Shown here: one piece after another, positions 14,366 through 22,342 of the stretch
How positions within the stretch are numbered: position 1 is the stretch's first letter
Layout: each line of letters begins with the position of its first letter
Assembly (NCBI RefSeq): GCF_000955955.1
Contig: NZ_JYJG01000290.1
Span: 1-32,388 of the forward strand
Length of the DNA stretch: 32,388 bases
Direction: 5' to 3'
Source: Lentzea aerocolonigenes
Lineage (GTDB): Bacteria; Actinomycetota; Actinomycetes; Mycobacteriales; Pseudonocardiaceae
Made by a program: the position numbers and the translations under genes
Notes under the pieces: model-generated
Databases searched by the model: none
What the model was told of the DNA's origin: nothing
The model's input: the letters and a program-made list of their open reading frames with translations, nothing else

Positions 14366-15742
14366 ATGGAGACTCTGCTCGCCGAACTCCGCACCGCCGT
14401 CGGTGCCGAGGGTGTGCTCGTGGACGCTGACGTCACGGCGAGCTACCAGCGCGACATGATGCCGTTGGCGCCCTACGGCAGCCCGCTGGCGGTGGTGTTC
14501 CCGCTGAACACCGAGCAGGTCCAGGCGGTCGTGCGAGCCTGCGCACGTCATCGCGTCCCCGTTGTCCCGCGTGGAGCCGGCAGCGGCCTCTCTGGCGCCG
14601 CGAACGCCGTCGACGGCTGCGTGGTGCTGGTGATGACCAAGATGGACGCGATCGTCGAGATCGACGCCGACAACCGCCTGGCCGTCGTCGAGCCGGGCGT
14701 GGTCAACCTCGACCTGCGCGGCGCCGTCGAGAAGGACGGCCTGTTCTACCCGCCGGACCCGAGCAGCTACGACTGGTGCACGATCGGCGGCAACCTCTCC
14801 ACCAACGCGGGCGGCCTGTGCTGCGTGAAGTACGGCGTGACCACCGACTCGGTGCTGGGCCTGGAGGTCGTGCTGGCCGACGGCGAGGTGCTGAGGACCG
14901 GCCGTCGCACGGTCAAGGGCGTCGCGGGCTACGACCTCACCAAGCTCTTCGTCGGCTCCGAGGGCACGCTGGGCGTGATCACCAAGGCCACGCTGGCCCT
15001 GAAACCGCTCCCGCAGGCACCTGCCACGCTGGTCGCCGCCTTCAGCAGCACCGCCGCCGCTGGTGCCGCGGTCAGCCGGATCGTCCGCGAGGGCCTGGTG
15101 CCGTCGTTGATGGAGATCATGGACCGGACCGCGATCGAGGCCGTCGAGCAGTACCTGAAGACCGAACTGGGTGCCGGACCGGGCTGCGCGGCGTTGCTGA
15201 TCTGCCAGTCCGACGCGGGCGGTGAGCAGGCTCGTCACGAGCTGCGGAAGATCGAGGAGATCTGCCTGGACGCCGACCTCGTCTACGCGACCGAGGACGT
15301 GAACGAGGGCCGCGACCTGCTGGTGGCGCGCCGGTCGGTGCTCATGGCGTTGGAGATCTACGGCTCGTGGCTGACCGACGACGTGTGCGTACCGCGCACC
15401 CGCATCGCCGAGCTGATCCAGGGCTGCGAGGACATCTCCAAGGAGGTCGACCTCAAGATCGCCGTCGTCGGCCACGCGGGCGACGGCAACATGCACCCGA
15501 CGGTCGTCTACGACGCCGCGTCCGCCGATCAGTTCGCACGGGCCCAGAAGGCGTTCGACGACATCCTCGCGCTCGGGCTGGCGCTGGGCGGCACGGTCAC
15601 CGGCGAGCACGGCATCGGCAAGATCAAGCGGGAGTGGCTGGCGAAGGAGATCGGCCCGGTCGGCCTCCGGGTCCACCGCGAGATCAAACGCGCGCTGGAC
15701 CCGGAGAACCTCTTCAACCCCGGCTCGATGTTCAGCCTCTAA
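14366..15742 (+). CDS. FAD-linked oxidase, GlcD / D-lactate dehydrogenase family
   Basis: A 458-residue flavoprotein oxidising a 2-hydroxy acid such as glycolate, D-lactate or D-2-hydroxyglutarate. The PCMH-type FAD domain has PRGAGSGLSGAANAVDG (68-84), IGGNLSTNAGGLCCVKYGVT and VGSEGTLGVITKATL. The C-terminal substrate domain ends with VVGHAGDGNMHP and GTVTGEHGIGK, with the metal/substrate histidines typical of GlcD. There is no GlcE or GlcF gene next to it. ATG at 14366 is chosen because family members start close to it and the open frame upstream to 14255 is only the palindrome. The stop overlaps the amidohydrolase stop on the other strand by 4 nt. Confidence 0.9.
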   Translation: METLLAELRTAVGAEGVLVDADVTASYQRDMMPLAPYGSPLAVVFPLNTEQVQAVVRACARHRVPVVPRGAGSGLSGAANAVDGCVVLVMTKMDAIVEIDADNRLAVVEPGVVNLDLRGAVEKDGLFYPPDPSSYDWCTIGGNLSTNAGGLCCVKYGVTTDSVLGLEVVLADGEVLRTGRRTVKGVAGYDLTKLFVGSEGTLGVITKATLALKPLPQAPATLVAAFSSTAAAGAAVSRIVREGLVPSLMEIMDRTAIEAVEQYLKTELGAGPGCAALLICQSDAGGEQARHELRKIEEICLDADLVYATEDVNEGRDLLVARRSVLMALEIYGSWLTDDVCVPRTRIAELIQGCEDISKEVDLKIAVVGHAGDGNMHPTVVYDAASADQFARAQKAFDDILALGLALGGTVTGEHGIGKIKREWLAKEIGPVGLRVHREIKRALDPENLFNPGSMFSL

Positions 15743-17166
15743 CAGCAGGTCCGCACGGCCGTGGGGAACGGCTCCTGCGCGGCCTTCTCCACGTCCGCGA
15801 GCATCTGCCGCCGTTCCGCCGGCCCGAGGGTTCTGCCTCGTGTCAGCACGGTGTGAATCCGCTGTGTGTTGCGGATGTCGTTGAGCGGATTGCCGTCGAG
15901 CACGACGAGGTTCGCGGTCTGGCCCGGCTCGAGCCTCGCGTTGCGCGTGCCCGCCTTCACCGCCTGGTGTGGTGAAAGGCCCGCCTGCACCAGGAGTTCC
16001 AGCTCGTCGTGCACCGAGAAGCCGGAGAACACGTACGGGTTGCCCGCGTCCGTGCCGACCAGGATCTCCACGCCGTGGTCGTGCATCTCGGCGACCTGGT
16101 CCATGCGGCGCTTGAGGAACTCGGCCTGCTCGCGGATTTCCGGTGGCGTCACCGGAGCCCAGTTCTTGAGGCCGTCACGCCAGAGGTCCCGGTAGAACGC
16201 CGGCATGTACCTCATCCGCGGGTCGTTCGCGAACCGGTCCGCCGGGCTGGAGTACACCCGCATCGCGACCATCGTCGGACACAGCGCGGAACCGTTGCGC
16301 CGCAGGAGGTTCGCGAGCTTGACCGCCTTGGGCCGGCTGTGCGTGAGCGCTGCCTGGCGTTCGAAGTCCAGCACCTTTCTGAACCACGCGAACGGGTTCG
16401 CCGGGTCGAGCGGCAGGTCCGCGATCGCTTGGCGCAGCTGGGTTTCCTGCGTGCTCGTCGCGAGCGGCAGCCCGTACATGTGCTCGAACGTGCGCTGCCC
16501 CAGGTCGCTCGCATCGCCCAGCGCCACGTGGTCCGAGCAGTGTCCGGCGAACGTGATGTCCTGCTGCGCACACTCGTCCGCGATGGCCGCGAGCGTTGCC
16601 CTGTCCAGGTACGAGTAGACCTTCACGAAGTCCGCGCCCTGCGTCTTGGCTTCACGCACGGCCTGACGCCCTTCTTCAGGCGTGGCAACGATCTGAGCAC
16701 CCGGCAACGTCGAGTGCGGCCCGTCGATGATCGAGCTGCCGACGACCAGCTTCGGCCCGAACACCTCCCCGCGCTCGATTCGTTCGCGCAGCGCGTAGAT
16801 CGGCGGGAAGCCCCACATCTCGCGGATGCCCGTCACGCCGTTGACCAGGCACAGGGGCAACGTGATGCGGTCCAGGTACGCGCCGTGCACGTGCATGTCC
16901 CACAGGCCCGGGATGACGAACTTGCCGGCGAGATCCAGCACCGTGGAGCCGCGCGGCAACGGCAGGTCGCACGAGCCGACCGCGAGAATCCTGTTGTCCG
17001 CCAGCACGATGGTGGCGTTCGGACGCGTTCCGGCCGAGTCGACGAGCGTGACGCCTCGCAGGGCGGTGACGCCGACAGAAGCACTGGCCGGGCTCGGTGC
17101 GAGCACTGCCGCCGCACCGAGCCCCGCCAGCCAGCCCAGCACTTCACGTCGAGTGGTGTCAGTCAT
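15739..17166 (-). CDS. Tat-exported amidohydrolase (imidazolonepropionase-like)
   Basis: A 475-residue metal-dependent hydrolase of the amidohydrolase superfamily. The N-terminus TTRREVLGWLAGLGAAAVLA has a twin-arginine motif (Arg6-Arg7), a hydrophobic stretch and an Ala-x-Ala-like site near ASAS, so export folded via Tat is likely. HVH in LWDMHVHG (His92, His94) supplies metal ligands, FVKVYSY the possible carbamylated lysine, GHCSDH and FEHMYG further histidines, and LVGTDAGNP the catalytic aspartate. Relatives include prolidases and Xaa-Pro/organophosphate hydrolases. The ATG at 17166 is preferred over TTG at 17175. Substrate unknown. Confidence 0.87.
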   Translation of the reverse strand: MTDTTRREVLGWLAGLGAAAVLAPSPASASVGVTALRGVTLVDSAGTRPNATIVLADNRILAVGSCDLPLPRGSTVLDLAGKFVIPGLWDMHVHGAYLDRITLPLCLVNGVTGIREMWGFPPIYALRERIERGEVFGPKLVVGSSIIDGPHSTLPGAQIVATPEEGRQAVREAKTQGADFVKVYSYLDRATLAAIADECAQQDITFAGHCSDHVALGDASDLGQRTFEHMYGLPLATSTQETQLRQAIADLPLDPANPFAWFRKVLDFERQAALTHSRPKAVKLANLLRRNGSALCPTMVAMRVYSSPADRFANDPRMRYMPAFYRDLWRDGLKNWAPVTPPEIREQAEFLKRRMDQVAEMHDHGVEILVGTDAGNPYVFSGFSVHDELELLVQAGLSPHQAVKAGTRNARLEPGQTANLVVLDGNPLNDIRNTQRIHTVLTRGRTLGPAERRQMLADVEKAAQEPFPTAVRTCC

Positions 17167-17208
17167 GCCGTTCAACCAACACCTTGACGTTACGTCAGAC
17201 TCAAACCC

Positions 17209-18351
17209 TCATCGGGACATCGCCTTCAGCAGCGAGTACTGGGCGTCGTCGCTCCCCAGCTCCCACATGAACGTGCCGAGCAGCCCGCGCGAACGGGCGA
17301 AGTCCGCGCGGATGCCGATCGACCGCGGGTTCTCGTACGACACGAACTTCTTCTCCGCGGCGTTGTAGAGCCACGGCGACTGCGCGACCGGGTGCCAGTA
17401 CTCCTGCCAGCCAGGAGTTGCTTTGAGCTTCAAGGCGTCTTCGTAGCCGTCGACCCAGAACGCGCTGTCGTAGGGCTGGTAGAGGCCGTGCTGCGGGCCC
17501 TCGGTCTTCACGTTGAAACCACGGCCGTAGAACGGGGTGCCGAGCACCATCTTGCGCGGGGAGACGCCGTGCCGTTCGTAGTAGTTGATGGCGCCGGCGA
17601 CGTTGTTCCACTTGCGGTCGGCGGCGGGCATCGGGTCGTTGTAGACCTCGCGGAAGGGAGCGTTGAACGTGGCCACTGGCGAGAAACCGGTGCCCATGTC
17701 ATAGGTCATCACGTTGATGAAGTCCATGATCTGCGAGAGCTCGCGCAGTTCGAACGACTTCGCCGGGTCGTACGAGCCGTCGGTCTGCAGGCGGCCGGTG
17801 GGCAGCGCGGCGGTGAGCAGGCGTTTGCCGAGCGCGTGCCGGAACTCGCGGGTCAGCAGCGTCATGTTCCGGCGATCTTCCGGCCGGTCCTCGATCTCGG
17901 TGGGACCGCCGTAGACCGGGAACTCCCAGTCGAGGTCGATGCCGTCGAACGTCCCGTCCTGGAAGAACAGGTCCACACAGGACTGAACGAGCGTCTTCCG
18001 CGACTCGACCGAGAAAGCCGCGTCGGAAAATCCGCCCGCGCCCCAGCCGCCGAGTGAGATCACGGCCTTCAACGAAGGCTTGCGCTTCTTCAACGCCCGG
18101 ATGTCGGCGAAGTCGCGAGCCGCGGTCGGCGCCGGCATCACGCACTTGCCGTTCTCGATCAAAGCGAACGCGTAGAACAGGTGCGTGATCGGCGTGTTCG
18201 TGGGAATCGACGAGATCGGCTTCGACTCGCTGTACCAGTTGCCGTAGTAGGCGCCGACGATCCTGGGCGGGGACGCATCGGCGACACCGACGCCAAGTGA
18301 GACGGAAAGTACGGCCAGCGCGGCCGCCAATCCCTTGCGGAGCAACGACAT
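17209..18351 (-). CDS. Secreted chitinase, glycoside hydrolase family 18
   Basis: A 380-residue GH18 enzyme. A Sec signal peptide (MSLLRKGLAAALAVLSVS, cleavage probably after ADA near residue 26) leads to a TIM barrel. VISLGGWG (98-104) is the GH18 substrate strand, and DGIDLDWE (136-143) has the catalytic DxxDxDxE with Glu143. MTYDMG and the final FMWELGSDD tryptophan strand follow. There is no chitin-binding module. GGAGG lies 6 nt before the ATG at 18351; the adjacent upstream GTG is less well placed. A near-perfect DasR-type palindrome lies 17 nt before the start, directly over the promoter/leader. The product feeds GlcNAc to the nag genes further along. Confidence 0.93.
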   Translation of the reverse strand: MSLLRKGLAAALAVLSVSLGVGVADASPPRIVGAYYGNWYSESKPISSIPTNTPITHLFYAFALIENGKCVMPAPTAARDFADIRALKKRKPSLKAVISLGGWGAGGFSDAAFSVESRKTLVQSCVDLFFQDGTFDGIDLDWEFPVYGGPTEIEDRPEDRRNMTLLTREFRHALGKRLLTAALPTGRLQTDGSYDPAKSFELRELSQIMDFINVMTYDMGTGFSPVATFNAPFREVYNDPMPAADRKWNNVAGAINYYERHGVSPRKMVLGTPFYGRGFNVKTEGPQHGLYQPYDSAFWVDGYEDALKLKATPGWQEYWHPVAQSPWLYNAAEKKFVSYENPRSIGIRADFARSRGLLGTFMWELGSDDAQYSLLKAMSR

Positions 18352-18368
18352 CACTGGCCTCCACCTGG

Positions 18369-18380
18369 TGGTTTAGACCA
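18369..18380. promoter_or_regulatory. DasR-responsive-element-like site before the chitinase
   Basis: TGGTTTAGACCA differs by one base from the core TGGTCTAGACCA of the dre consensus recognised by the GntR-family regulator DasR. It lies between the TetR stop (18384) and the chitinase start (18351), only 17 nt before the ATG. Chitinase genes are classical DasR targets in Streptomyces. DasR releases DNA when glucosamine-6-phosphate accumulates. Confidence 0.75.
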
Positions 18381-18383
18381 AAG

Positions 18384-18953
18384 CTATGGCTGGTACCCGG
18401 TGTGCCGCAACAGAGACTTCAGATACGTCTCCAGTTCCGCCGCCGTGCTCTGCGCCGGATTGGTCAGCGAGTGGTAGAAAAGCGCACCTCCGACCATGTC
18501 CAGCACGAGGCCGAGGTCGGTGCCGGGTGGAAAACCGGGACGCAGCAGCTCCTTCAGCGCGGCCCGGCGCGGGGCGATGAACAGCTCCCAGTAGCGCTTC
18601 ATCAACTCGAAGTTGTCCGCCGACGCACCCACGATCCGGCGCAGCAGCTGGACCGACGAGGGCGTCGACATCAGCGCGGCCCAGCCCTTGATCGTCTCCT
18701 CCGGCGGTGCGACGAGAATCCGCTCCGGATCGAGCGCCGCGACCTCGCGCGGCAGCTCGATCACGCTGAACAGCAGTTCTTCCTTCGTGGCGAAACGGCG
18801 GTAGACCGTCGCACGGGTCACGCTCGCGCGACGGGCCACCTGCTCGATCGACGTGCCGTCGAGGCCGCGCTCCAGGAACAGCTCGAACGCGGCCGTCAGG
18901 ATCGCGTTGTCAGCTTCGGGGTCTCGGGGACGCCCAGCACTTCGTTCAGCCAC
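18384..18953 (-). CDS. TetR family transcriptional regulator
   Basis: A 189-residue repressor. The N-terminal helix-turn-helix runs GTSIEQVARRASVTRATVYRRF (about 35-56), after the usual RPRDPEADNAILTAAFELFLERG helix. The C-terminal ligand domain (LLRRIVGASADNFELMKRYWELF) is helical. GTG at 18953 is kept because the conserved GRPR-like lead needs it, even though this overlaps the monooxygenase gene by 58 nt. The long overlap and same strand imply translational coupling. It most likely represses the monooxygenase through the 25-bp inverted repeat at 20178-20202 and so regulates itself. Confidence 0.9.
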   Translation of the reverse strand: MAERSAGRPRDPEADNAILTAAFELFLERGLDGTSIEQVARRASVTRATVYRRFATKEELLFSVIELPREVAALDPERILVAPPEETIKGWAALMSTPSSVQLLRRIVGASADNFELMKRYWELFIAPRRAALKELLRPGFPPGTDLGLVLDMVGGALFYHSLTNPAQSTAAELETYLKSLLRHTGYQP

Positions 18954-20176
18954 GCGGAAAACCTTTCAGAGGGACCACGCCACGCCAGGTGCCCGTCCGG
19001 GCGCACCAGCAGCGTGTCACCGGCGCGTTCATGGTGCACGACGTCCCCGAGTCGCTCCCGCGCCACCTCCAGGCACGTCGGCGGCCCCGCCAGCACCCAC
19101 TTGCCGGTCCGTGCGAACGCGGGCACCCGCTCGCCACCACGCCGTCCGATCGCCAGCGGGCCGGAGTACTTCACATCGAGCTGCGAGGTGAACCGCACGA
19201 GCCGCCGCTGCACGAACGGGAGGCCCAGCAACGGCCACAGCACGCGGTCCCTGATCGTCCGCGTGACCACACCGGATCCCATCGCCAGTCGCGTCGCCGG
19301 TGTCGTCGAGGCGAGCACCCGTGCGCCGATCGGCCTGCGTTCGGCTTCGTAGGTGTCGAGCAACGCGGCAGAAGCCCTGCCCTGCACCACGAGCGCGAGC
19401 TTCCACGCCAGGTTGTCCGCGTCGCCGAGGCCCGTGTTCATCCCCTGTCCGCCCAGCGGGCTGTGGATGTGCGCGGCGTCGCCCGCGAGCAGGACGTTCC
19501 CGCGCCGGTAGGCCGCCGCCTGCCGCCGGTGGATGCGGAACGTCGACTCCCACTCCACCTCGTCGATCGGCCCCGGCGTCCAGCGTTCGCCGTTCGGTGA
19601 CATCACCCGCCAGACGCCGCCGGGCAACGGGAACACACTCGTGATGGACGTTCCGTCGACGAACAGGTGGATCGACTCGCGATCCAGATCCCACTCGCCG
19701 TGGACGTCCCGCAGCAGGAAGTTCTCCATCACCGGTTCGCCCTCGAACGCGATGCCCGCCGTCTTCCGCACCGCCGAGTGCGCGCCGTCGCAGCCGACGA
19801 GCCAGTCCCAGCCCGAGACCGTCGAGATCGGCGTGTTCCACTCGATCTCCACGCCCAGCGCGGACAACCGGTCGCGCAGCCGTTCCTCCACCCACGCCTG
19901 CGACACGATCAACTGACCCGCGTCGCGCAGGAACCCCATGTCCAGAGCCACCGCCCCGTTGATGCGCAGTGCTCGCAGTCGCACCGCCTTGTCCGGCAGG
20001 TCGCCCAGCGCCCCCAGCCTCGCGAGCACCTCGACACCGCGCGGCTGCAACCCCAGCGCGCGCGACGTCGTGGCGGGCCCTGAAGCCGCGTCCACGACCC
20101 GAACATCCACCCCGAACTGTCGGAGTCCGCACGCCAGCGCCAAGCCGGTCGGACCCGCCCCCGCAATGATGACCAT
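18896..20176 (-). CDS. FAD-dependent aromatic monooxygenase
   Basis: A 426-residue class A flavin hydroxylase that uses NAD(P)H and O2 to hydroxylate an aromatic ring. The dinucleotide motif GAGPTGLALACGLR is at 5-18, the DG motif GCDGAHSAVR near 148, and the second FAD motif GNVLLAGDAAHIHSPLGGQGMNTG near 238. It resembles PheA/MhpA-type, RdmE-like and rifampicin-monooxygenase-like enzymes but lacks most of their C-terminal thioredoxin-like domain. The ATG at 20176 has no ribosome site; TACTGT lies 6 nt before it, so it appears leaderless with an operator over the promoter. Role could be xenobiotic or antibiotic inactivation; substrate unknown. Confidence 0.9.
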   Translation of the reverse strand: MVIIAGAGPTGLALACGLRQFGVDVRVVDAASGPATTSRALGLQPRGVEVLARLGALGDLPDKAVRLRALRINGAVALDMGFLRDAGQLIVSQAWVEERLRDRLSALGVEIEWNTPISTVSGWDWLVGCDGAHSAVRKTAGIAFEGEPVMENFLLRDVHGEWDLDRESIHLFVDGTSITSVFPLPGGVWRVMSPNGERWTPGPIDEVEWESTFRIHRRQAAAYRRGNVLLAGDAAHIHSPLGGQGMNTGLGDADNLAWKLALVVQGRASAALLDTYEAERRPIGARVLASTTPATRLAMGSGVVTRTIRDRVLWPLLGLPFVQRRLVRFTSQLDVKYSGPLAIGRRGGERVPAFARTGKWVLAGPPTCLEVARERLGDVVHHERAGDTLLVRPDGHLAWRGPSERFSAWLNEVLGVPETPKLTTRS

Positions 20177-20177
20177 A

Positions 20178-20202
20178 CGAATACAGTACAGCTCTGTATT
20201 CG
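20178..20202. promoter_or_regulatory. 25-bp TetR-type operator over a leaderless promoter
   Basis: CGAATACAG (20178-20186) and CTGTATTCG (20194-20202) form a perfect 9-bp inverted repeat with a 7-nt spacer. It begins 1 nt upstream of the monooxygenase ATG and covers the TACTGT -10 box (plus-strand 20183-20188). Size and position are typical of a TetR-family operator, most likely for the regulator at 18384-18953. Confidence 0.8.
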
Positions 20203-20218
20203 AATCTGGCCAGAGAAA

Positions 20219-20244
20219 AACCCGCCTGCCTGAACAGGCGGGTT
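20219..20244 (-). terminator. Rho-independent terminator of the nag/dedA operon
   Basis: AACCCGCCTG and CAGGCGGGTT form a perfect 10-bp stem with a 6-nt loop, lying 4 nt beyond the DedA stop. On the minus strand the stem is followed by TTT (giving a TTTTT run with the stem end), as expected for an intrinsic terminator. It separates the GlcNAc operon from the monooxygenase gene. Confidence 0.9.
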
Positions 20245-20248
20245 CAGC

Positions 20249-20974
20249 TCAGCGCTCGACGCGCGGGATGATCTGCGTCGAGTCGTCCTGGTGGACCTGG
20301 GCGTCCATGACCTGGGTGATGTCGTCCGCCTCTTCCTGCAGGAGCGACTTGTTCTCCTTGCGCGCCTTGATCACCTCGAAGATGATCGGCACGACCGAGA
20401 TCAGCACGATCGCGATGAGCGTGAGCTCGAGGTTCTTGCGGATGAACTCCACCTGGCCGAGGAAGTAGCCCAGGACGGTCAGGCCCGCGGCCCACGCCAC
20501 CCCGCCGATCGCGGAGTAGGTGAAGTACTTCTTCGGGTCCATGCGCCCGACGCCGGCCATCGCGGTGATGAACGTGCGGACGATCGGCACGAACCGCGCG
20601 AGGACGATTGCGCGCGGGCCGTACTTGTCGAAGAACTCCTGCGTCTTGTCGACGTACTCCTTCTTGAAGATCTTCGACTCGGGTTTGCTGAACAGCGCCG
20701 GCCCGGCCTTCTGGCCGATGTAGTAACCGCAGACGTTGCCGACGAACGCGCACACCGTCAGCAGCGCGCAGACGAGCCAGAGCGGCGTCGAGATGTGACC
20801 TGCCGCGACGAAGAGACCCGCCGTGAACAGCAGCGAGTCGCCCGGCAGGAAGAACCCGACGAGGAGTCCGCACTCGGCGAAGACGATCAAGCACAGCCCG
20901 ACGAGCATCCACGGGCCGAGCATCGTCAGCAGTTTTTCGGGATCCAGCCAGTCAGGGCCCAATGCAATCGTCAC
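20249..20974 (-). CDS. DedA family membrane protein (second copy)
   Basis: A 241-residue DedA/VTT-domain protein. FAECGLLVGFFLPGDSLLFTAG (about 33-54) is the conserved re-entrant motif, GNVCGYYIG follows, and RFVPIVRTFITAMAGVGRM carries the essential arginines. The charged C-terminal tail (KARKENKSLLQEEADD) is cytosolic. GTG at 20974 is preceded at 7 nt by TACCGT on the minus strand (plus 20982-20987), so it may have its own leaderless promoter; a second GTG at 20980 is possible. It follows the small membrane protein gene by 17 nt in the same direction, so read-through from the nag promoter is also likely. A strong terminator follows. Confidence 0.92.
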   Translation of the reverse strand: MTIALGPDWLDPEKLLTMLGPWMLVGLCLIVFAECGLLVGFFLPGDSLLFTAGLFVAAGHISTPLWLVCALLTVCAFVGNVCGYYIGQKAGPALFSKPESKIFKKEYVDKTQEFFDKYGPRAIVLARFVPIVRTFITAMAGVGRMDPKKYFTYSAIGGVAWAAGLTVLGYFLGQVEFIRKNLELTLIAIVLISVVPIIFEVIKARKENKSLLQEEADDITQVMDAQVHQDDSTQIIPRVER

Positions 20975-20991
20975 GGCCACAACGGTACAGG

Positions 20992-21186
20992 TCAGCCGAG
21001 CGTGATCACTGCGGCCACCGTGCCCGCTGCCAGGCCCAACAGCAGGGCGAGGCCCAGCACCAGCCACGCGGGCATGGGTGCCGGGCGTTCCTCAGGAACT
21101 GGGACAGATACGGCAAATCCGGCATTGGTGCTGGTCGCCTGCGCACGCAACGCGTCGGTCACCAGCCGTTCCGGATCGTCCGCCAT
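20992..21186 (-). CDS. Small single-pass membrane protein, 64 aa
   Basis: The N-terminal 37 residues are hydrophilic (ADDPERLVTDALRAQ, then a Pro-rich VPVPEERPAPMP). The C-terminus is one hydrophobic helix (AWLVLGLALLLGLAAGTVAAVI), so it is a tail-anchored-type protein with a cytosolic head. The ATG is 4 nt after the NagA stop, and AAGGAATAGGTGG precedes it, so it is translated from the same message as NagA. No family is recognised. Position inside the GlcNAc operon suggests a link with sugar uptake or with the downstream DedA, but this is only context. Confidence 0.7.
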   Translation of the reverse strand: MADDPERLVTDALRAQATSTNAGFAVSVPVPEERPAPMPAWLVLGLALLLGLAAGTVAAVITLG

Positions 21187-21190
21187 CCAC

Positions 21191-22342
21191 CTATTCCTTG
21201 ACCCACTCGCCCTTGCTCATCACGTCCCGCGGCTTCAATTCTGCATCGAGCACCACGATGTCCGCCGCGCAACCCGGCTGGAGCTTGCCCGTGTCGAGGC
21301 CGAGCAGCTCCGCACCGCGCGTCGAGGTGGCGTACGCGGCCTCCACGAGTGACAGCCCACAGGAGTTGACGGCGTTGCGGAAAGCCATGTCCATGGTCAG
21401 CGTGCTGCCCGCGAGCGAAGCGCCGCCCGCCAACGTCGGCACGCCGTCGACGACGCGCACTTCGAGCCCGCCGACGTCGTAGACGCCGTCGCCCACACCT
21501 GCGGCCGCGATGGCGTCGGTGATGAGCACCGTGCGCTTGAGGCCCGCGTGGTGCGCGGCGAGCCGGACCGCCGTCGGGTGCAGGTGCACGAGGTCGCAGA
21601 TGAGCTCGACGGTGACGCGTTCGTCGTCCAGCAGCGCGCCGATCGGGCCGGGCTCGCGGTGGTGCAGCGGGCGCATGCCGTTGAACAGATGCGTTGCGAC
21701 GGTCGCGCCGGCGTCGACGGCCGGGCGGACCTGGGCCTCGGTCGCGTCGGTGTGCCCGATGGCGGCGAGGACGTTGTTGTCCACGAGCTGCCGCACGGCC
21801 TGGACCGCGCCCTCCAGCTCGGGTGCGACGGTGATCATCCGGACCGTGCCCTTGCCCGCGTCCAGCAGCTTCGTCACCGCGGTCTGCTCCGGCGGGCACA
21901 GGATGGCCGGGTCGTGCGCGCCACAGCGGGCAGCGGACAGGAACGGGCCTTCGAGGTGGATGCCGGCGACGACACCCTCCTGGACCAGCTCGGCCAGCGC
22001 GGACACCTGGTCGGCCAGCTCCGGGACCGGGCGCGACACCAGCGAGGCGAGCATCGTCGTCGTGCCGTGCTTGCGGTGGGCGGACGCGGCCTTGCGGATC
22101 TTCACCGGATCGCTGCTGGTGAACGCGTCACCACCGCCGCCGTGGCAGTGGATGTCGACGAACCCGGGCACGATCGTGCCGCCGCCGACGTCCGTGGTCG
22201 GTCCGTCGGGCGCGACACCCTGGCCGACCGCGGCGATCCGGCCGTCCCGGACGCTCACCCACCCGTTCTCGAGCACCCCGTCCGGCGTGACGACCCGACC
22301 ATTGGTCAGGGTCACGTCGACAGGTCCACCCCACGTGCTCAT
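21191..22342 (-). CDS. nagA: N-acetylglucosamine-6-phosphate deacetylase
   Basis: NagA hydrolyses GlcNAc-6-phosphate to glucosamine-6-phosphate and acetate, the first committed step of GlcNAc use. All hallmark residues are visible in the 383-residue chain: HCHGG (His65, His67), HLEGPF with Glu131, GHTDA (His197), THLFNGM (His218) and ITDA with catalytic Asp276. The ATG overlaps the ROK kinase stop as ATGA. Glucosamine-6-phosphate is the effector of DasR in Streptomyces, so this enzyme makes the inducer for the dre-controlled genes. No NagB is in the window, so conversion to fructose-6-phosphate must come from elsewhere. Confidence 0.95.
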   Translation of the reverse strand: MSTWGGPVDVTLTNGRVVTPDGVLENGWVSVRDGRIAAVGQGVAPDGPTTDVGGGTIVPGFVDIHCHGGGGDAFTSSDPVKIRKAASAHRKHGTTTMLASLVSRPVPELADQVSALAELVQEGVVAGIHLEGPFLSAARCGAHDPAILCPPEQTAVTKLLDAGKGTVRMITVAPELEGAVQAVRQLVDNNVLAAIGHTDATEAQVRPAVDAGATVATHLFNGMRPLHHREPGPIGALLDDERVTVELICDLVHLHPTAVRLAAHHAGLKRTVLITDAIAAAGVGDGVYDVGGLEVRVVDGVPTLAGGASLAGSTLTMDMAFRNAVNSCGLSLVEAAYATSTRGAELLGLDTGKLQPGCAADIVVLDAELKPRDVMSKGEWVKE

